64,000 nucleotides of DNA, taken from assembly GCA_030295235.1 (NCBI GenBank), contig AP026131.1, forward strand, positions 372,001 to 436,000, read 5' to 3'. This DNA comes from Fistulifera solaris. Its lineage: Eukaryota > Bacillariophyta > Bacillariophyceae > Naviculales > Stauroneidaceae. Under the pieces are notes generated by a model. That model did not search any database. It was not told the DNA's origin and worked only from the letters and a program-made list of their open reading frames with translations. Both the position numbers and the translations under genes were made by a program. Positions 19,624 through 30,804 of the stretch are shown one piece after another; positions within the stretch are counted from its first letter, which is position 1, and the number at the start of each line of letters is the position of its first letter.

Positions 19624-21408
19624 TCAACAACGCTGATGACAAGACTCCAATCGAATGTCAGTCCCCAGATATTTTGTCCAAGTTAATGTTTCGTCATCGT
19701 CCTGTAATAACGATAGACCTTTGCGGATACCGTTGAAGATCGCTTCTAAATCTTGGGCTGCATGCAAAGCTTTACGGTAGAACGGATCCTTGTGATGAAT
19801 TTCGGACGACGTCGTAGCTTTTTGAAAAAAGGATCGTCCTTTGACCATTTGAACCAGTTTTAAAACTAGAGCACCTTCTGAAACTTTCTCCCCAATATAT
19901 TCATCGCTCGTTGTAATGCGATCAACTAACCCAATACTCAGCGCATCATACCCAAGCCAGATATCTCCAGTAGCGATATCTTCAATGGCGGAAGCGACCA
20001 TTGGCCGACAGGCACTGACATGTAGTTTGAAGGCAACGTGCGTCTTATCTATCATCTGTTGAACTTTCGCCATACCATCCCGCGTAACATCACCAATCAA
20101 TCCGACGGGGCTTTGTCTTTGCCGCCTTTGAAAACCAGTGGACGTATTCCCCATCCTTCCAAAGTCTTTTGAATGTTAATAGTTTGACCGAGAACACCAA
20201 TGCTCCCCAACACAGCGAATGGAGCTGCCAATAAACACCCTGGACTTGACGCGCATGCTATCATGTAGCCACCTGCAAGTGAAGGTGTGAGATCAGGTTT
20301 CGCTCGCGACAAAACTAAGTACTCCCAGCAATGTACTTACCAGATGCCGCAACTTTGTCCACGCATATAGTAACTTTCAAACCCTTTCTTCTCAACCGAA
20401 GAATTTGTTGTGATGCAGAGAATAGTCGGCAGCGCTGCCTCCTTGTGATTCGAGTAAGACAACAACTTCCTGAAACCGTGGAGAATCATTTGAATAAGTT
20501 TGTGTCTCGTAGCTTTTGATCAAAAATGACACTTCATCTCGCATAACATCCATTCTACTGACAGAGGAATCCAAGCTTGTCCAATCCATTACAACAATTG
20601 CTTCGCTGAAAGGGGTCTGGCTTCCATTTAGTGCAGGCTGCATCACATTGGGCATGGCGGCTGTCACATTTGAGCCAGCCTGACTCGGCAAGGTGTTCGC
20701 ACGCGTGGCCTTCCTATACGCAGCCAAGTCTTTACGATATCGCTCATTAATGTTTTCAAATGTAAAATGCTGTTTGATGGACGGTAAATAAGCGGAGCTC
20801 TCGGGTGACAGGTATTTCGACAGAAAAAATGCCAGCACCGGGTTCGAATACCGCCCCATCAACAGAGCAGCTGTCACAGGAGAAACAGAGTTTCCATTCT
20901 CATTGGGTTGCTGCAAGCGACGAGCTAGTGCGACCACAAAAACAAACTGCAGAATACGCATAGGAGAGAATGCAAGAACGCGCCGTGTCGATCCAGTGTC
21001 AGGATTCGTCATCGGCTTGGATATCAGACGCCAAGATAATCGAAGAATATCTTTGCGGAACAATGCCACGGCAATGAGAATTGTTAATTGGATCTTGTTT
21101 GTGCGTACGAATCGTGTGATATTATTCAGTTTGAATTTTTGAAGACAGCTGTACGGCTTCAAAGCATTCGAAATAACACGTTCGTTTTCACTCTTCTCTG
21201 CTGGGGTCTTGGATAGCTTTGAGGTCTTCTTGAGAGACTTTTTGGATTTCTTTGTTGATGTAGCGGCAGTTTTATTCTGGCTTTCGCTATAAGACGAAGG
21301 CAGAGAGTCGACCGCGTCGCCGCTTTTGTCTGAGGCGCTTAGCACCGGCGTAGTACTTCCAACAATTGTTATCCCCAAAATGATCCATAATTTTCTGAGA
21401 TGCTTCAT
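19624..21408 (-). CDS. S49-family serine peptidase (SppA/SohB-like)
   Basis: S49 peptidases use a Ser-Lys dyad to degrade signal peptides and membrane-protein fragments. The ATG at 21408 opens with a signal peptide (MKHLRKLWIILGITIVGS, then VLSASD). A Lys-rich region and a second hydrophobic segment (IQLTILIAVALF) follow. The domain shows VVVLLESQGGSAADYS, VTICVDKVAASGGYMIAC with the nucleophile-type Ser in ASGGYM, APFAVLGSIGVLGQTIN, GKDKAPVGLIGDVT and IWLGYDALSIGLVDRITTSDEYI. One intron lies at 20273-20340. Two single bases appear missing, in A3 (plus TTT 20404-20406) and C4 (plus GGGG 20107-20110). With them the frame is continuous for about 572 residues. Confidence 0.8.
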
Positions 21409-22712
21409 GTTCGCAATGTGTATGAGTGAGAAAACGACTTTCAGATCTATACAATGACGGAATAACAATGATAGCGAAAGCGGCGACGATGATAATGGAT
21501 AATGCGGAGAAAAAAACGAGAGCAAAAATGTTAACATAGAGACGCAAAAAATACCAGGTACCGGTACTATGGCTCAAAGTGTTGCTAAACTTTACCATGA
21601 CTGCACTTCAGTCATGAGTCGTCAAGATACTTCCGAGACTCCGAGATTTCCTAGACAAGCTGCTGCCATATTTTCGATCGTTCTGCTAGCTTATTGTCTT
21701 TCTGAGAATAGTTTCACTGCCAGCATTGTTTCTAGTGCAGGAAAATATAATTTGCGTTGAAGAGCTTTTCAAGATCGTTGTCTTCCGTTTTTACTATGGC
21801 CCAAAGTGATGGTTCAACGAATCCACGACTGCATTTCTGTCATGAGACACGATATTATTTTCCTCGACAAGCTGCTGCCATATTTTCGATCGTTCTGCTA
21901 GCTTATTGTCTTTCTGAGAATAGTTTCACCGCCAGCATTGTTTCTAGTGCAGGAAAGTATAATTTGCGTTGAAGAGCTTTCGAATTCTATGTCTTCCGTT
22001 TTTACTATTGCCCAAAGTGATGGTTCAACGAATCCACGACTGCTTTTTTTCTGTCATGAGACACGATATTTTCGAGACAGACGGCTGCCTTATTTTCGAT
22101 CGTTCTGCTAGCCTAATAAACTACAATTGTCTTTCTGGGAATAGTTTCACTGCCAGCATTGTTTCTAGTGCAGAAAATATTTTGCGTTGAAGAGCTTTCG
22201 AATTCGTTGTCTTCCGTTTTTACTATGGCCCAAAGTGATGGTTCAACGAATATCCACGACTGCATTTCTGTCATGAGTAAAATATGTTCATGCTTCATGC
22301 GAGACGCGCAGCAACGTCGTCTTTCAACTGTTCACCTAGAAAGACTTAATCCACGACACAGACCCCCTTCATGGTTGCATTTAGACTCTAGAACCGAAAC
22401 AGCAACATCTATATCTTGGACAATGGAGAGTCGCATCCTCAAACTGTCTTGTTGTGAAGAGTCATCTAGGTTCAGCAATAATCAGTTTGCAGGGAGAGAT
22501 GTGGATGGCAAAAGGGAAAGACCAAGACGGGCACTGGTAATATTTTATTGATATCATAAATGGATTTTCTAGAGCCATTTATGGCGTAATTCACATTAAG
22601 ACAAACCTTATGAGAATATACTATTAGCGTGATAAACTCCGGTCCGGCCTCAACTGATGCAAAGCAAACTTTGTCGTTGTCTAGCACAGTAATGGTTCCA
22701 ATGTTTGAATAG
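21409..22712. other. intergenic with tandem repeats
   Basis: No gene is seen. 21566-22280 is a tandem repeat described separately. 22281-22712 lies at the 3' end of the next minus-strand gene and holds no convincing coding sequence. Confidence 0.5.
21566..22280. repeat. tandem repeat of about 210-228 nt, 3.3 copies
   Basis: Copies begin with CTATGGCYCAAAGTG at about 21568, 21796, 22007 (variant CTATTGCCC) and 22223. Each contains a hairpin word GACTGCATTTCTGTC or GACTGCACTTCAGTC, then TTTCGATCGTTCTGCTAGC and GTTTCACTGCCAGCATTGTTTC. The last copy is cut off soon after the hairpin. The first copy is preceded by GGTACCGGTAC. Short frames inside begin at the ATG of CTATGG and are not conserved as proteins. 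Confidence 0.9.
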
Positions 22713-23699
22713 TTATTGGTAAAAGTAAGCATCCAGATCTGGTATGCCACAGCTGTCTTGTAAATAACCTGCGGATCGCGTGGGGTGAAGATCGATTAGA
22801 TACATGTAAGAATACACTGTTGGTTCTCTTCTCCACATAGACGTACCGCTGACCATAAGTTGGCCCCATGCTTGTGAGAGGGTAGGACCTCCACGGTTCT
22901 GGCAAAGCTTCACCTTCTTCTTCAAATCCAAATAACGACGTTCGCTTCTGCCGTACTCTTTCTTCTGATTCGGCCCGTATGGCGGGATCCCACGCATTTC
23001 TTTTAAGCCTGTTGAATTGTTCAATATAACGAAGAAAGAATTGAGGGCCACTCGACCTTCTTCCCATCCTTCTAAAGCAGTCGGAACGAGACTTTTGTCC
23101 AGTTCGACGGGAAGGTCACGTCTTACGCCGGCCGTCGCCTTTGAGATCTTGCCCATGGCGCGTTCGAATGCAAATTGTGCGTCTCGCATTTCCTCAGCAT
23201 ACTCCGGCGGCATACTTAATCCTAGGATACGAAAGACGTTGGTAAATTCACGCTCGATACGAGAAGGATTTCCTTGCCCGCGGTTGTTGTTCGCCTGAAA
23301 GAGTTCACCGACTTCGCCCCAAGAATTGATATCTTCCAGCAACTCTCGCAGCTCGAATATGTAAAAATCAGAAGAAGTCTGGAGAAAATCAGAAAGGCGA
23401 GTACGCGTTAGAAGTTGAAACGAACAAACGAGAATCGCGGCTTCGCTCAAAGATCGTAACCTTACCTGCAACGGAATACGATACTGCAGGTAGGAACGGA
23501 CTGCCTCGGGTGGCAGCTCGGGCAAATTTCCATCCGTCGGACCTGTGGCTGCAGATGCTATGGAGGTGGTTGCGATAAAGGGAGTCAACGCGACGCCCTT
23601 GATCCAATCGCGACGAGAACTGTGCAATTGTGTATTGTAAGAGTGCACGGTTTGTCTGCCGATGACTAGCAGCAATGTCCAGACCGAAATACGAGCCAT
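22713..23699 (-). CDS. probable thylakoid-lumen protein, family not recognised
   Basis: The N-terminus reads as layered targeting: MARISVWTLLLVIGRQTVHSYN (signal peptide), then HSSRRDWIKGVALTPFIATTSIASAATG, a twin-arginine stretch followed by a hydrophobic core and Ala-x-Ala site. This is the pattern of lumenal proteins imported by the Tat route. The mature part is helical and charged (FELRELLEDINSWGEVGELF; YAEEMRDAQFAFERAMGKISKATAG), reminiscent of small photosystem II lumen subunits such as PsbQ-like bundles, but I cannot assign it. An 87-nt intron at 23379-23465 (GTAAGG...CTCCAG) keeps frame and lacks stops, so naive calling would add 29 false residues. Spliced length is 299 residues. Confidence 0.65.
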   Translation of the reverse strand: MARISVWTLLLVIGRQTVHSYNTQLHSSRRDWIKGVALTPFIATTSIASAATGPTDGNLPELPPEAVRSYLQYRIPLQVRLRSLSEAAILVCSFQLLTRTRLSDFLQTSSDFYIFELRELLEDINSWGEVGELFQANNNRGQGNPSRIEREFTNVFRILGLSMPPEYAEEMRDAQFAFERAMGKISKATAGVRRDLPVELDKSLVPTALEGWEEGRVALNSFFVILNNSTGLKEMRGIPPYGPNQKKEYGRSERRYLDLKKKVKLCQNRGGPTLSQAWGQLMVSGTSMWRREPTVYSYMYLIDLHPTRSAGYLQDSCGIPDLDAYFYQ

Positions 23700-24217
23700 A
23701 CTGCAAACAAGGTGTATTATCAGATGTTCTAACGAGAGGCGGATCGATTTTGAATGCGATGAAAAATCCTTACAGCAATGTGTCAGGAAATATGGCATCT
23801 TCAAACGGTTCGGATATTTTTTGCGTCTGCAAAAAATGGAAACTACGTCATCATTCGACGGACTGGGACATCTGCTCGTTCGAAAAACTAAGGTGAAGAT
23901 TCAACTAAGATTACCATGGTAACGGATAACGAATGATTCATCCTCTCACTAGTTGTGGTAGATCAAAATGACCATTGATTGCTTGCGCAAGCATGTGATC
24001 AAATAGCTGAGCTGAAAATATTAACATAAAGAACTTAACCATTAATGTAGAGAACCTTGTTGTGTTGCGGACCTTCGCCAACGCCTTGCCAATCAAGACT
24101 TTAATAAACACAACTTGTAGCATTGCCTTGGCGTTTCATGATATAAAGCAACTTGTAGAACTAGGTCTGGTATTCGTATCGTTGGAACCCTGTATCGCAC
24201 CCAAGCAACTTGAACCT
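23700..24217. other. intergenic, 5' flank of the lumen-protein gene and 3' flank of NCBP1
   Basis: I see no gene or repeat. The sequence is moderately AT-rich and ends at the NCBP1 stop codon. Confidence 0.5.
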
Positions 24218-27200
24218 TCACATTCTTTCCAGACTATGGCGAAGGTAATCGGCAGCTAGACCCCCACTAGTATCCATCAACATTGCCAACGATTGACCTG
24301 AAATAGGTGATTCCGTCAACGTATCTTGCAAATCGTTGGTAGCGACGTGGTTCGGGACAAACCTAGCGATGAGAGTCAAGTAGTATCCATGACACTCGGT
24401 CAAAACATATTTGAATCCCTCAATAAGATCAACCTGCTCTGGCGATAGCTTCTTGGATTTTTCGTTTTTGTAATAATTGAGTAATTGACAGACGCGCTGG
24501 ATCATATGCGAAAGTAGCGGATCAAGGTAGCCCAGTATACTCGATTTCACCAAGCGCAGTTTGTCATACAATTCATCACCGTCACTCATTGCATCAGATT
24601 TTGAGCTTAGCACTTCTCCGATGTGCAGAGAAAGGCCGGTCTTCAGCGTCTCTCCAGCCATATGCCACCACCGGAGCACCAGCGACTTCGTCGATCCGTC
24701 AGAAGCTGCCCCGAGACACCACTTCAACACATTCTCCACCGACACATGCCTGAGACGTAGACAATGCATGACACATCCTTCCATGATACTTCTTGAATAT
24801 GAGGTAGAGTCCATGATCAATTTAAGTATTAACAAATCTCTTGACTCGACAGGGTCAGCCCCATGGGCAGTCGTCTCTTCAGCAACTACTTTTTCCAAGA
24901 CACCGGCGATCGCATGTTTCAGCTTGTCCATCTTCTCCAAAATCAAAGAAAGAGGATCGGGGTCATCGTCTCTAGCAACCATCTCCACTTCAGAGTCTTC
25001 GCGGTCTATTGCCTTGTTGATTCGATTCTTAGTTATTTTCCATGATCTCTTTGCTGGAGACAAAGTGCACCATACAACACTTTGACTTTCCCAAATTTGT
25101 TGTCCGGTGAACTGGCAAGTGACTCCGAGAATTCTTCCGATAACATGTGGTTCAGCAACATATCGGAATCTAGACTTCCTCCCCAGATCCGTTTTGCCAA
25201 CTCCTCGGCAAGGGAGGAAATCGCATCGATAATAAGTTCGGGTGGCACGATCAACTGACCTGCAATTGCGCTCTTTGTAGGCTGGCAAACCGTCACGATG
25301 GAATCAACGTTGCTTACATTCTCCATCATCAGTGCCAACGCGCTCTTGACAAATGATCCGCGGCTATTCGACCATCCATATAAAACAAATGGCTCCCAGT
25401 GTTTCCAGTACGCACTTGGCCATTGGTAATCTGTGTTCGTTAGATGGAAAGCAAACCATTTGCTCAGGTTGTAAATCGCCACGGGGACTAAAGCTGGCAT
25501 GTAATCTTCGACGAGTGTTGATACCCCTAGGGCAATAGCAGGGGAGAAAGCTGTTGGCTCTAATCTCGTCAGCTCCAACAACACACGTGACAAATACATA
25601 ACTCGTAAACTTGATCCACGGTCTCCTTGCGTTATAAGTGACAGAATTACTTCAAGAATGCAGTATTCGATGCCCATTGCTTTTTCTCCAGTAAGAAGGT
25701 GGCGGAGCGCCCATATCTGCTCGGCGACTCCTTTTGGTGAGCCATGTTCCACTCCGGTCGGTGTCACGGTGCTTTCGTGGCACAATAAACAATTTCGTAC
25801 TGCTTCCCCTATGAAAAAGCGATCGACCATTCCAAACTTTTCGCGATAGCACTGCAGACGCTCACTTACGGGAGTATCGTCTTCCATTTCTTCATCGTCT
25901 TCATCTTTTGCCTCGGGTGGAGGCCCGAAAATGGGAAGACGGCCGACAACTATTGCATCCAAGGATGTTCTCGCTAACTTCGTTTCCGGGGCGACGTCAC
26001 CTCCAAGCAGCATAGTAAGCACACGACAAGTCGGAAAGAGCTGTAAGAGCATGGCTTGGCCGCTGAATGTCAGAGGACTTATAGACGCAGATTCTTCCGC
26101 GCTTTGCTCTGCTCCTTCAGCGCCGTCATTGTTCTGTGTACCTGGAGCTGACATTGCTTGCCACGGAGCGTCAGTAAACAAGGCGAAGCGAGGCTCAATG
26201 CCACCATCGTTCAATGAATGCTTAAGCGTACGTAATAGGTCCTGGAAGCTATCACAAACTGCACCAGAGTCTTCTCCTTCGTCTTCGTCTTCCTCCTCGT
26301 CTTCTTCGTCCCCAGCTTCTCCTACATCCTCGTAACGCTCCGCTTTCAAAAGTATGGACGAGCTCCCAATTCCCGGCGCAAAAGCTGATTGGTAGGCTTC
26401 CATTGTTTCCTGAAGTGGATCCACAAGGTTCTCTGATATCCAGTCGGATGAAACCATGTCTCGGATGTAAGGAATCGTGTCCCAAACCAAATGAGCCAGA
26501 ATACAAGCCACCGATTTATTCGTAGAGTATCGTTCACTGCCAGCTTGTATGGCGGCTTGTACCATGGCGTCCAAAAGACCCATTAACGTGACCGGACGCT
26601 GATTGGTAGCCGCCAATACAGCAGACTGATCGTTGATGTCGTTTGCTGCAACAATACCCATTTTTGCCAAGTTCGCCAAATAGCGCAACGTTAATCTCAT
26701 CCGAACTACGGCTCGCGGTCGGTCTTGGTGAATCGCCACTGCTGCTGTGTTACTGCCCAAACACGCTGGATCCAACAAGGTATGATCCAAATCCCTTGCC
26801 AAGAAGCGGAGCGCGTATTCGACACAACGATTACTCACACCCGCAAACGCCGAAGCGCGAAGAGCTGTGTGTTCGTGTACCGACAAAGTCAGCGCCGCGT
26901 AACAGGGCGTTTGCAGCGGTAAAACCGACTGACAGTGTATCAAGCTGGAAACGAAAGGACCAGCTAGTTTGTCGGCTTGCACAACGGAAGCATCGCGTTC
27001 GTACTCGAGAAACATTTCCGCTTGCGGGCCACAGAGAAAGTCGGTGAGTGCCTTAATTTTCTCCGTTTGAGAGATTACCACCGGTCGTTGATTCGTTTCT
27101 TCGCTAACAGATGACGGTACTTCAAGCTCTCCCACTTTGTTGATCAACTGTTGCAGTTGACGCAGAGCGGCCCGTTTGGGATCCTGCTCGTGCACATCGG

Positions 27201-27459
27201 CTTGAAATCGATTGCCGGCCTCCCGGCGCGGCGGCGGACCTCTGCCTCCGCCTTGGAAGCCTCCTCGACGATAAGGATGATGTTGTTGTTGATGATGGTG
27301 GTGGGAAGAATAATTGCGTCCTCGTCCACGATAAGTGCCTCGTCCTCGATAGTTGTTATGATGACGCCCTCGGCCACCGTGTCCGTAATGATTGCTGTGT
27401 CGATCCGATGAGAAGTCTCGGCGCTCATCGCGTCGGTCGGATGATAATGGACGATCCAT
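24218..27459 (-). CDS. NCBP1: nuclear cap-binding protein subunit 1 (CBP80)
   Basis: CBP80 binds CBP20 and the 5' cap of nascent RNA, supporting splicing, export and decay. An unusual N-terminal 90 residues are Arg/Gly/His-rich (RGRGTYRGRGRNYSSHHHH), like RNA-binding RGG regions. Then come helical MIF4G-type repeats: MRLTLRYLANLAKMGIVAAND, VACILAHLVWDTIPYI, LSKWFAFHLTNTDYQWPSAYW, and finally SRSIMEGCVMHCL and SVENVLKWCLGAASDG. The CBP80 region LSKWFAFHLTN is especially diagnostic. The gene is one exon if a base is added to A4 (plus TTTT 25036-25039), which joins ...QQRDHGK to ITKNRINKAIDRED; total about 1080 residues. An acidic insert (EEDEEEDEDEGED) lies mid-protein. ATG at 27459. Confidence 0.88.
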
Positions 27460-27603
27460 GTCTTTTCAAATAATCAAATGATAATGCTAAAATCTTCGCT
27501 ATGTGAGCATTCGACGGCTCTCATCATCGTCGCTCGTCGCTCCTGCTGGCATCTGGCACCGCAAGAAACGAACGTCGAACGGACAGCAAACGAAAGGAAA
27601 TGG

Positions 27604-28640
27604 AAATTCCAGAAATTCTGGAGGTCTTATTTATGATCATACAGAAATTCTGGAGGTCTTATTTATGTTCATACAGAAATTCTGTGGTGATCCAGAAATT
27701 CTGGACCAGTTGTTTCGATACGAACGAAAAGCTGTGCTCGTTCCAGAACTTCTGGCAATGGTGTTTTAAATCATAACGAATGCAAATGCGCGTTCCAGAA
27801 TATCTGGAAATGTTAATTTGGATCATAACGAAAGGAAGTGGAAATTCCAGAAATTCTGGAAATCTTATTTCTGTTGATACAGAAATTCTGTGTTGGTCCA
27901 GAAATTCTGGACCAGTTTTTTCGATCCTTACGATAAGCTGTGCATGTTCCAGAACTTCTGGCAATGGTGTTTTGGATCATAACGAAAGCAAATGCGCATT
28001 CCAAAATTTCTGGATATTGTTATTTGGATCATAACGAAAGGAAATGGAAATTCCAGAAATTCTGGAAATCTTTTTCTGTTGATACAGAAATTCTGTGGTG
28101 GTCCAGAAATTTTGGACCAGTTGTTTCGATCCTCACGAGAAGCTGTGCTCGTTCCAGAACTTCTGACAATGGTGTTTTGGATCATAACGAATGCAAATGC
28201 GCGTTCCAGAATCTCTGGAAATTGTTATTTGGATCATAATGAAAGGAAGTGGAAATTCCAGAAATTCTGGAAATCTTATTTCTGTTGATACAGAAATTCT
28301 GTGTTGGTCCAGAAATTCTGGACCAGTTTTTTCGATCCTTACGATAAGCTGTGCATGTTCCAGAACTTCTGGACAGGGTTGTTTGGATCGTAACGAAAGC
28401 ACATGCGCGTTCCAGAATTTTTGAGAATTTCTGGAAAAATGTGTTTTGGATCATAACGAAAGGAAGCGGAAAATCCAGAAATTCTGGAAATCTTATTTCT
28501 GTTCATACAGAAATTCTGTGGTTGTCCAGAAATTTTGGACCAGTTTTTTCGATTCTAACGAAAAGCTGTGCTCGCTCCATCACTCGCCCACATTTTCTGG
28601 ACACGTCAAAACATCACCCGCCCACATTTTCTGGACAATT
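27604..28640. repeat. phased palindrome array, units of about 205-238 nt
   Basis: Five units are marked by TTCCAGAAATTCTGGAA at 27607, 27845, 28051 and 28256, and a variant near 28472. Inside a unit the order is TTCCAGAAATTCTGGAA, ACAGAAATTCTGT, GGTCCAGAAATTCTGGACC, TTCCAGAACTTCTGG and TTCCAGAATATCTGGAA. Core spacings measured in one unit are 32, 19, 51, 52 and 52 nt. Spacers carry GGATCATAACGAAAG. At the 3' end (28590-28670) cores degrade to CACATTTTCTGGAC. Confidence 0.95.
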
Positions 28641-28713
28641 GAAAATACCACGTGCCTGGATTTTTCTGGCCAAGTTGAAACATACCACATGCCCAAGTGA
28701 AAGATGGAAACAA

Positions 28714-28721
28714 TATAAATA
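28714..28721 (+). promoter_or_regulatory. candidate TATA element
   Basis: TATAAATA lies about 146 nt before the ATG at 28867 and just beyond the palindrome array. It is weak evidence on its own. Confidence 0.22.
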
Positions 28722-28866
28722 CGTTATTATATCTTGTTCATTATTCAATTCAACTCTTTTCTTACAAACCGAATCAAGCAAGTCAAGTCGGAAAGCACGC
28801 GACAACCGTTTCGCTTTTGAAGAGATCGGCCTATTTCGCTCACGTACTGTTTCTAGACACAAGAAA

Positions 28867-29376
28867 ATGTTTTTCCCAATCCAATTATATCACTGCGTCA
28901 TCCTTCTTGCAACAAACTTGTTTGTTGTACAAGCATGGCAGAGTTCGTTTACCGGTGTCGCCATGTCGCGCAAAAAGTATTGGGCGTCAAGTTGGACCAT
29001 GCGTGACAGATCCGCAAGTATGGCGTTTCGCGTCGGAGATCGTGTCCAAGTGACGGAAGATCTGGTCTATCGCGACATGAAGTTGAAACACCGTCAAGGG
29101 ATTGTCGTGGAAACGTGGGAAAAATGTGAAGTCGATCCGACGTGTTGTTGTGCCGAGCAAGTGGACGTCAATATGGCCGTGCGTGTGGATTTTCAGCAAG
29201 AGGGTGGTGTCGTATTTACTCACTACTTTGGGGAAGATGAACTAGCTTTAGTTGCAAAGAAGAATGAAGCATTTGACGGCATAACTTGCACAGCATTCAA
29301 GCTAGAGCAGCTCGAACGCAATCAAAAACCGAGATCGATCGCATCCTTTAATCCGAATCAAACGGAGGACGATTGA
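28867..29376 (+). CDS. small plastid-type protein with SH3-like barrel
   Basis: The ATG at 28867 begins MFFPIQLYHCVILLATNLFVVQA followed by WQSS, a signal peptide with an aromatic residue after the cleavage site, as expected for diatom plastid import. The mature protein (169 residues in total) contains FRVGDRVQVTEDLVYRDMKLKH and GIVVETWEKCEVDPTCCCAE, then MAVRVDFQQ and FTHYFGEDELALV. That pattern of short strands and a VGDRV start suggests an SH3-like barrel comparable to small cyanobacterial and plastid accessory proteins, with a distinctive CEVDPTCCC cluster that could bind metal or be redox active. The family is not firmly identified. The open frame upstream runs into the palindrome array and should be ignored. 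Confidence 0.7.
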   Translation: MFFPIQLYHCVILLATNLFVVQAWQSSFTGVAMSRKKYWASSWTMRDRSASMAFRVGDRVQVTEDLVYRDMKLKHRQGIVVETWEKCEVDPTCCCAEQVDVNMAVRVDFQQEGGVVFTHYFGEDELALVAKKNEAFDGITCTAFKLEQLERNQKPRSIASFNPNQTEDD

Positions 29377-29454
29377 TATTCTACAAACTCCATAATTTAT
29401 AAAACAATAACACCGCGTACTTATCTTTTCGTCGAATGCTACTCGAGTAAATAT

Positions 29455-30300
29455 TCAGTCTGCTTGCGAAACTCTATCCCTCAAAACCGGCACTTCGTAA
29501 ATAAAATCACCACCTTTCTCGGGACGTTGTGTGACTCGGTGCAAATTGCACAAGAGCAATAACATTGCTCGTGCGGTAGCTTCTCCATAACGAAAGAACG
29601 AACAATATTGTCGAATCTCTTGTTCCGTGACCCAGGAATCACCCGTTTGTTCCAGTAACTGCTCCAAATCCGAAAGAGCGTCATTGAGCATGGCAACGGA
29701 AATACCACTCCGCATGGTCCGAGGAATCGATAATTCCAATTCGTCCTTCGTGATGCGCTCAAATTGAATCGGCCAGGATTCCAGCGAAGTAGTATCGACA
29801 ACGACCGGAGGTGTTTTTGGTCTTGTTGTTAAAAATTGTTGTCGTCGCTCGAAACTCTGTCGAATATCACTATTCTTTCTCGGCGGGTCGTTGGACAATG
29901 GCAATTGAGTTGCGGAAGAAGGGAACCTTGTCGAATTAGAGGATTGTTGTTGTAAAATACTGGATGATAGTGAAGTGCTTTCACCGCGATGTGCTTGGTC
30001 CAACATTAATATTAAAGCGTGTCGTCGTTCAATGGCCCGTTTTTCGAGGAGCTCCATTTCGTGGATTACCGCCGCTTCTTCTTCAAGTCTTTTCTGCGTG
30101 ATTTCAACGGAACGCTCCAAAGCAGCAACGCGATCACACAATTGCAACAAGCGCTTCCGTATCGCAGGTGAATGTTGCTGTTCTTTCCGTAACAGCATCG
30201 ACGCTAGTTGTTGCGACTCGTGCAGCAGAGCTGTCAGCCCCGCGGCTATATCATGACTCAAGTCATCGGTGAATGGCGGCTCATGGGCTTGATCGGACAT
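29455..30300 (-). CDS. SKA1: spindle and kinetochore-associated protein 1
   Basis: SKA1 links kinetochores to microtubules. The first 110 residues form coiled-coil helices (LLQLCDRVAALERSVEITQKRLEEE), as needed for the Ska complex dimer. A Ser/Pro/Gln linker follows. The C-terminal 100 residues fit the winged-helix microtubule-binding domain: FERITKDELELSIPRTMRSG, MLNDALSDLEQLLEQ, ITEQEIRQ-like (VTEQEIRQYCSFFRYG) and ARAMLLLLCNLHRVTQRPEKGGDFIYEV. The ATG is at 30300 and length is 281 residues, close to the human protein (255). Single exon. Its 5' flank leads into the 218-nt satellite. Confidence 0.85.
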   Translation of the reverse strand: MSDQAHEPPFTDDLSHDIAAGLTALLHESQQLASMLLRKEQQHSPAIRKRLLQLCDRVAALERSVEITQKRLEEEAAVIHEMELLEKRAIERRHALILMLDQAHRGESTSLSSSILQQQSSNSTRFPSSATQLPLSNDPPRKNSDIRQSFERRQQFLTTRPKTPPVVVDTTSLESWPIQFERITKDELELSIPRTMRSGISVAMLNDALSDLEQLLEQTGDSWVTEQEIRQYCSFFRYGEATARAMLLLLCNLHRVTQRPEKGGDFIYEVPVLRDRVSQAD

Positions 30301-30804
30301 ATTGATGCATTTTTCTTTATATTGTTCTTGCGAGTGTTGGAAAGAAGGATGCAGTCATCGGCCATTTAGGTACGATGTTGAGATTAATGCGAATGAATGC
30401 GATGCGCGCAGTGCGAGCTGTCATTTTTTTTGACGGCAGAAAAGTGAGAGGCCGTCGAGGGTTGGGGGTAAACGCAAACACGAAGACAAACGTTTCTTTA
30501 TTCATTATTCATTACCTAACAGAGTAGGGTCTAGTTTAATCGACGTTGCGAACTGATCCGTGCACTGCGAATGATGATGATGAGATAATAGGGTCGTATT
30601 TGAAGCACATACATTCGACAAGCTTGTAGGACGGATGAAGGTAACATGTAAGGTAGCAGTCTGGCTTGAAAGACTATAGACGACTCATGACTTAAATGCA
30701 GTCGTGTTGAAATATGAACGACACTTTGGGCATATAGTGAATACGGAAAACGACGTTTCATCTATACGTTCCAAGTCAGTGTGAGTTTTTTGGAAAAATT
30801 CCAA

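Larger units (their letters stand above)
27460..28866. other. divergent intergenic region with palindrome array
   Basis: This is the shared 5' region of NCBP1 (minus) and the SH3-like plastid protein (plus). Nearly all of it is the array at 27604-28640. Long open frames running through the array arise from its sequence bias, not from genes. Confidence 0.7.

Noticed and set aside
27604-28640. Palindromes as heat-shock elements
   Set aside because: TTCnnGAA pairs are present, but the central GAA-n-TTC gap is one base instead of two, so the canonical HSE phase is broken.
27503-28700. Many frames on both strands of the palindrome array
   Set aside because: The palindromes read similarly on both strands, so frames appear in pairs; copy-to-copy length changes destroy each frame.
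28351-28866. 172-residue N-terminal extension of the SH3-like plastid protein
   Set aside because: It runs through palindrome repeats and would bury the signal peptide that starts at 28867.
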